A model generated the notes under the pieces. The model did no database searches. It was not told the origin of the DNA and saw only the letters and a program-made list of their open reading frames with translations. Below, piece after piece: positions 59,589 through 62,075 of a stretch of DNA of 62,075 nucleotides; position 1 is the stretch's first letter; each line of letters starts with the position of its first letter. The DNA lies in contig NZ_MCRJ01000005.1 in NCBI RefSeq assembly GCF_001720135.1, positions 1 through 62,075 on the forward strand, given 5' to 3'. Made by a program: the position numbers and the translations under genes. Source of the stretch: Methylobrevis pamukkalensis (GTDB lineage Bacteria; Pseudomonadota; Alphaproteobacteria; Rhizobiales; Pleomorphomonadaceae).

Positions 59589-62057
59589 TCAGGTGCCGCG
59601 GGGCTTGGCCCGCGCCGTGGCCGTCGCAGCCAGCGGATCCTCCGGCCAGGCATGGCGCGGATAGCGGCCCTTGAGATCCTTTGCCACATCCTTCCATGAG
59701 CCGCGCCAGAAGCCGGGCAGGTCGCGCGTGGTCTGGATCGGCCGGTGTGCCGGCGACAGCAGCACCAGCAGCAACGGCACCCGGCCGCCGGCCACGGCGG
59801 GATGACGGTCGAGGCCGAACAGTTCCTGCACCCGCACCTCCAGCGCCGGGCCGTTTTCCGCGCCATAATCGATCGGCAGCCGCGATCCGGACGGGGCGTC
59901 GAAATGCGAGGGCAGCAGCCGCTCCATCTCGGCGCGCAGCGACCAGGGCAGCAGAAGATCGAGCGCCCGGCCGAGCGCGTCGGCATCGATGGCGTCGAGC
60001 CGCGAGGTACCGGAGATCTGCGGCGCGAGCCAGTCGGCAGCGGTCTGGCCGAGCGCGGCCTCCGACAGATCCGGCCACGGGGCGCCGAGGGTGCCGTAGA
60101 GGAAGGTCGCCCGGGCGCGCAGGGCGCGCTGGTCCTTCGTCCATGGCAGGCGGTCGATGCCGATCCGCGCGGCATGCTCGGCAAGAAGGCTGGCGACGGC
60201 GGCAGGGTCCGGAGTGCTGGCCACTGATTCGGACAGCACCAGCGCGCCGAGCCGGCGCACCCGCCGCGCCCGCACCGACCGTGACGGCGCATCGAAGGCG
60301 AGCGTGTCGGCGGTCTCGATCGCGCTCGCGAAGATCTCCTCCACCTCGTCGCCGTCGATCGCGGCGGCAAGACGGATGCGGGCATTCTCGGCCCTGCCGG
60401 TGAGATCGGCGACGACGAGAAAGCCGGCGCCGGCGAGCGGATGGGTCTCGTCGAGGAGGCCGCCGCGGCCGTTGGCGAGTCGGAAGGCGCCGCGCGCGCC
60501 GCGGGCCTGCGCCACCCGGTCGGGATAGGCGCGGGCGAGATGCCGCCCGGCATGAACGGGATCGTCGCAATCGCCGGCCCCGCCAACCTTGCCGCCGGCA
60601 AGGTTGGCAAGCGGCGCACCAGCGCGCGCGCCTCGTCGGCCCGCGGCCCGCGGTCCTGGCGAAAGCGGCGCAGGCGGTCGGCGAGATCGGCGCCGTCGCC
60701 GCCGAGGCCGGGCTCGGAGACCAGCACGGCGATCTCGGCGGCGAGCGTCGCCGCGCCCTCGGCACTGGCGGCATGGATCATGTGGGCAAGGCGCGGATGC
60801 AGCGGCAGGCGGGCGAGCGCGCGCCCCTCCAAGGTGATCCGGCCGGCGTCGTCGATCGCCTCGAGCCGGCGCAGCAGCAGCCGGGCCTCGGCGAAGGCCC
60901 CTTCGGGCGGCGGATCGAGGAAGGCGAGCGTGCCGGGATCGGCCGTCCCCCAGGCGGCAAGGTCGAGCGCGAGACCGGCAAGATCGGCCTCGAGGATCTC
61001 CGGCCGGTCGTAGGACTGCAGCGCCCCGCTCTGGGCCTCGGCCCACAGGCGGATGCAGACGCCGGGGGCGGTGCGCCCGGCGCGGCCGCGCCGCTGGTCC
61101 GCCGCCGCCCGGCTGACCCGCTGAGTCTCCAGCCGGGTGAGGCCCGTCGATGGCTCGTAGCGCGGCCCGCGCGCATAGCCGGCGTCGATCACCACCCGCA
61201 CGCCCTCGATGGTCAGCGAGGTTTCGGCGATCGAGGTGGCGAGCACCACCTTGCGCCGGCCCGGTGGCGCGGGGCGCACGGCGCGGTCCTGTTCGGCGGG
61301 CGGCAGGGCGCCGTAGAGCGGGGCAAGGTCGACACTGTCGGGCAGACGGCCGGCGAGCAACTGCGCCGCGCGGCGGATCTCGGCCTGGCCGGGCAGGAAC
61401 ACGAGGATCGAGCCGGTTTCCTCGCGCAGGGCGGCCAGCACGGCCTGCGCCGCCTGCGCCTCCATCTTCAGCGCCGGATCGCGCGGCACGTGGCGGGTCT
61501 CGACGGGAAAGGCGCGGCCCTCGGAGGCGATCACGGGCGCCTCGCCGAGCAGGGCCGCGACCCGGGCGCCGTCGATCGTCGCCGACATGACGAGGAGCCG
61601 CAGGTCTCGCGCAGCGCGCCGGCCGCATCGAGCGCCAGCGCGAGGCCGAAGTCGCCGTCGAGGCTGCGCTCGTGGAACTCGTCGAACAGCACGGCCGCGA
61701 CCCCGGACAGTTCCGGATCGTCGAGGATCATCCGGGTGAACACGCCCTCGGTGATCACCTCGATCCGGGTGCGGGCCGACACCTGGCTGTCCATGCGCAC
61801 CCGGTAGCCGACCGTGCCGCCGACGGCATCGCCAAGGGTCTCGGCCATGCGCCGGGCGGAGGCCCGCGCGGCCAGCCGGCGCGGCTCGACCAGCAGGATC
61901 CGGCCGTCGCCGCGCCAGGGCGCGTCCAGCAGCGCCAGCGGCACCCGCGTCGTCTTGCCGGCGCCGGGTGGGGCGACCAGCACGGCGCGCGTCCCGCGCC
62001 AAGGGCGGCGAGAAGCTCCGGCAGGGCATCGTCGATCGGTAAGACAGGAATCGCCAA
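59589..62057 (-). CDS. hrpB: ATP-dependent helicase HrpB; three apparent frameshifts
   Basis: 823 aa after restoring bases near 61990, 61602 and 60549. DEAH/RHA-type helicase: Walker [17 protein letters not shown], motif [13 protein letters not shown], motif [17 protein letters not shown], motif [23 protein letters not shown], motif [14 protein letters not shown], then the HrpB-specific C-terminal half ([22 protein letters not shown]) ending at 59589. The start is a TTG at 62057 giving [14 protein letters not shown], the usual N-terminus. No ATG exists in that frame before the motif. Its cellular RNA target is unknown in the family. Confidence 0.92.
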
Positions 62058-62075
62058 TTATCAACTCTCTAACAA

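Noticed and set aside
57721-62057. Urease or further nitrogen genes following urtE
   Set aside because: The next genes are a chemoreceptor and hrpB on the opposite strand; no urease motif is seen.

Overview
The window is a high-GC chromosomal segment of an alphaproteobacterium, most likely order Hyphomicrobiales (Rhizobiales). The basis is the block mutS / glnD / murJ / trpS / universal stress protein / Nfu, the DUF2244-nth pair, a DUF1236 protein, and intergenic palindromic repeats of the rhizobial type. Genus cannot be fixed from the sequence alone.

Layout. 0-16.3 kb is core genome: Ada-like repair methyltransferase, DUF2244, nth, an MHYT-PAS-GGDEF-EAL c-di-GMP protein, mutS, a DUF1236 envelope protein, glnD, murJ, trpS, usp, nfu. 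16.5-26.7 kb is accessory metabolism and signalling: a RutE-like nitroreductase, a small formyltransferase, a ModE-type DNA-binding domain, an ExaC-like aldehyde dehydrogenase with DUF779, an AgmR/ErbR-like LuxR regulator, a GST, an intracellular PHB depolymerase, and a FIST protein next to a hybrid histidine kinase (NosP-NahK arrangement). 26.9-34.4 kb holds a form II CO dehydrogenase-like molybdoenzyme (coxG-S-L-M) and ethanolamine ammonia-lyase (eutBC). 34.4-43.1 kb holds a host-attachment family protein, an unusual soluble chemoreceptor with a C-terminal solute-binding domain, an SDR, an MscS channel, a class A PBP and a chemoreceptor. 43.3-59.4 kb is a nitrogen and urea block: an NCS1 permease, a Cys-rich hybrid kinase and a LuxR regulator in one overlapping operon, a small unknown protein, a GATase1-AraC regulator divergent from a chloroperoxidase-like hydrolase, a HisKA_2 kinase divergent from the urea ABC transporter urtABCDE, and another chemoreceptor. 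hrpB closes the window.

Working together. Nitrogen scavenging recurs: GlnD, urea uptake, ethanolamine deamination, an NCS1 (purine/pyrimidine/allantoin-type) permease and a RutE-like reductase. Acetaldehyde from EutBC could be oxidised by the ExaC-like dehydrogenase about 12 kb away. The permease-kinase-regulator operon is a candidate control system for urt, and a CCCCTACGT motif lies upstream of both urtA and the chemoreceptor downstream of urtE.

Sequence quality. Eleven otherwise well-conserved genes are broken by 19 apparent frameshifts, every one explained by one missing base, usually G or C in a GC-rich run. They include trpS and murJ, which are normally essential, so these are most likely sequencing or assembly deletions rather than pseudogenes. 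I annotate the genes across them.
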